This document shows, one piece after another, positions 61,293 to 64,000 of a DNA stretch of 64,000 nt (its first letter is position 1; each line of letters starts with the position of its first letter). Source of the stretch: Anisakis pegreffii (lineage: Eukaryota; Nematoda; Chromadorea; Rhabditida; Anisakidae). The notes under the pieces were generated by a model. It was given only the letters and a program-made list of their open reading frames with translations. It was not told where the DNA came from and ran no database searches. The stretch spans positions 62,001 to 126,000 of the forward strand of contig JAPYMA010000456.1 in NCBI GenBank assembly GCA_035041965.1, given 5' to 3'. The position numbers and the translations under genes are program-made.

Positions 61293-64000
61293 TTAAGTTT
61301 TACGAAATGAATCTAAAGGGAGATCAAATGAAACGGATGAATGCTGCTGATTTGGCACAACCAAAGCCTTCTGAATGCACAACTGAGGATAGTGGAGATT
61401 GACGGCAACGGAAGAGTATCACCACCACCACAAAACACTTTGTAGCGATACGATATTCTTATATTACGCCCGAAAATTCTCAAATTGTTGCCTTTAGGAT
61501 GGCTAAGAACGCATTTGAAAACAAATATTTAACGTAATTCACAGACTAAAAAACACTTTTATGTGTGTGTGTGCGTGCATTATCCCGTATGATCAAATTA
61601 TCTCAAGATCAATCACAGCTACTGAAGAAGCTTCTTGATATTGACATTTGAAATGTTTTGCTGACTGTAAGACGGCAGTCGTTCCTCCCTGAACTGAACT
61701 GCAAACTTCCGAAGCAGTGTTACTGCTAGCAGTTCACAAATCAAGTAGAAAATCGATCACTGATCGATTTTTGTGGATCAGTTACGATGTGAAACTCCTT
61801 TAAACCAAAAACAACCTGAAACTAACATAAAACTTTAGAGTATTCTCGAGCAAAAAGAGAAATGGAAAGTTTATAAAGCCTAAATTAGCTCTGATTCAAG
61901 CAGACGACATACGAATTGACTTGATCGTTCGCTCAGTGGAGTACTAACTGCCACAAACAGGAAGTTGTTAGAGCGAATCACGTTGTAAATTATATTTGAA
62001 AACCATTTTTTTAAAGAACTTTAAGTGGTGTGTGTATGTCTGGTTGGACTAGTAATTTATTGGTCACGAAGGACACTGCTCAAAAATCTCGACGATTTGG
62101 TTGCTGAGCACACTGATTTCAAGGGAGTGCCGTTGTTAGCGCTTAAAACAATGGCGACGAACAATTGGAGTGGATTCGGTTTTTTGTTTTGAGATGGCTT
62201 GTTGGTTGTTGATTCGATCGGTGGTTCAGTAGAATTGTTTTTGTATGGAAGAATTCATGAGAAAGCATGTTAAGAAAACAATCTCAATGAATAAACCATT
62301 GATGAACGATGCTGAGAAAAGGATTCACTTGGAAAAAGTACATGATGAAATGAACAAAATCGAAAATTCAGCAACGACCTAATTAGCAGCTACGTGATCC
62401 ATAATTGATTCACGATGTGAATAAATATGCTTGCAAAGCATATTTTGAGAACCTTAAGCGAAAAGAATCGAGCGAATAGTGGCGAATAAATATGATACAT
62501 CTAATTGCTAAGCACTTTTGAAGTTAGTTACCTCACAGAAGAAATGTCAATGTTGCGTGTGTGATCTTGATCTGAAATTGCAACAAGGAACACTGCGAAA
62601 CGTGGTGAATGAATCAAAGGGACATCAATTAATAAGATGATGCTGGATTTGATGGCAGTTATAAATAGACACTCATCGTCAGATATCCGCTTGCTCGCAT
62701 TATGCTTTAATGCAATATGCATTATGAACGTGTGAATCATCGACGCTAATTTGCTTTTTCAAGCGAGCTTATTGTTATGGTCTTGTTGAAGTTAGTAGAT
62801 ACGCTCATGATAAGTGACAATGGAGCAATGCTAAAGCACAGATTTTAATAACTTCAAATCATTTGAATAGTCGAGTGTTTTGCGCTGATGCACATATCAT
62901 TTAGTAATTCTCTTAGAATTTAGCGATAACATCTAAACAATCGGATCATGCGACAAAAAATGAAATCAGATGCATCCATAAAAATGATTTGCGAAACTTT
63001 TCGGTGTTATGAAACATTTTGATACTCATCAAATAAACGGTGATTTCGTAGTGGAAAAAAACGAATCATATAGTTTTGGGTGTAGTCTTTCGAACATTCT
63101 TATCTGGTCAAGGCAAGAGTGTTGAAACGATCAGACCTAAAAAGATGATGAATGTGGGAAAAATTTTGAAGAGATTTTCATCAATTTAGTTGGCTTGTGT
63201 TCATTGACTTGTTCAGAATAATCATGCATGCATAAATATGGAATCAAATAACATAGATACCCGCAAGAAAAATGGACGTTTGGAAGGTAAAGGTTTTAAA
63301 GTAAAGGTAAAGGTTGTAAAGTTAAGGTAAAGGTTGTAAAGGTGAGTGTACAGGTAAAGGTTGTGAATCTCCATTAAATTTTCATCACAAAGTGATCGCA
63401 TGTTGATCAATAGCCGTTCTTTTAATTAGCTGGAGAATCAGATGAATTGAAAAATTAGATGCTGAAACCGCGTTTGTTAATCGTGTTTGTTTACTGTGTC
63501 AGGTGAACGATTAATTGATTGTTAGTCTTTTAAAAGAATTATTCACTCTAAATTCAAATGCAGCGACTGATTAACTTTACTCTCAATAACTCGAACTGAA
63601 CTGCCCCAGTTTTGGGTTCATTCAATACGCTAACTGAAACCATCACCATCGTTTTAAGATGAAGCAGAGTTGAGTTTGATCATCTTCTCATAGAGCAGAA
63701 CACTTTGAAACTTTTCAACGAGTTTTCGTGAAGTCACTTTATTTCTATTCTTGTCAGTTTTTCGCTAGTTCAAAGCACAATGATCTTTCGTCACATACAA
63801 TTAAAAGATTTACTAGGAGTTTTGCAATTATGAACAAAATCTTTAATGAAATGATAACAGTGACATACAGACGACACTCTTCAATCAAGCGTGTGCTGAA
63901 TGCTCAAGGGAGAGCTAGATTTTGGAAAGGTTTCGATTAGAAAACACCTAATGAGACAATTTTTTACGATAATATTGCAACTGATCTATTTGATAGATAT
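61293..64000. other. gene-free end of window
   Basis: I see no supported exon. The stretch holds a TG run near 61564-61573 and the GGTAAAGGTTGTAAA minisatellite at 63282-63365. A frame at 63728-63940 (begins with a GTG codon, ends TAG) is not convincing. Confidence 0.5.
63282..63365. repeat. GGTAAAGGTTGTAAAG minisatellite
   Basis: About four imperfect copies of a unit near 16-20 bp built from GTAAAG, read directly. Confidence 0.8.

Overview
The window is eukaryotic nuclear DNA, AT-rich (about two thirds A+T by eye), with small exons, GT-AG introns, many simple repeats and long gene-free stretches. A nematode source fits best. The clearest gene is a five-LIM-domain PINCH/UNC-97 homologue. A second gene encodes an MSP/VAP-type domain. 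At least two genes show a strong 3' splice acceptor only 11-14 bases upstream of the first ATG, as expected for spliced-leader trans-splicing. I cannot name the species. Intron size and gene sparsity are unlike Caenorhabditis and closer to large-genome parasitic nematodes (inference only).

Layout. 1-20 kb is almost gene-free on reading, apart from a small Cys/His-rich gene model on the minus strand at 5.5-6.2 kb. At 20.1-20.9 kb there is one Ser/Asp-rich plus-strand exon. At 24.8-28.6 kb there are plus-strand genes: a putative first exon, a 107-residue secreted-type ORF, and a six-exon gene for a single-pass protein with a Lys/Glu tail. Its first ATG overlaps the stop of the secreted-type ORF.

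30.2-40.9 kb is a minus-strand block holding, in transcription order, the PINCH gene (8 exons), an unrecognised 533-residue nuclear-type protein (8 exons, two of them microexons of 19 and 20 nt), and the MSP-domain gene. A hAT-like MITE with terminal inverted repeats and a near-perfect 8-bp target duplication sits between the last two. 44.2-46.7 kb holds a 4-exon minus-strand gene for a multi-span membrane protein. 49.8-51.3 kb has weak plus-strand gene fragments. 56.1-57.1 kb has a terminal exon followed by a clean two-exon gene for an 85-residue single-pass membrane protein. 58.7-60.7 kb has a 4-exon minus-strand gene for a 332-residue two-span membrane protein with a Ser-rich tail. 61-64 kb is mostly empty except for exon-like pieces.

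Exon models were built by hand: each junction was required to have GT and AG ends and matching codon phase. Phase agreement across all junctions of PINCH, the 533-residue protein, the Lys/Glu protein and the membrane proteins is the main support. Function is well supported only for PINCH, and at domain level for the MSP gene. How the products work together cannot be read from this window, beyond the known role of PINCH in integrin adhesion.
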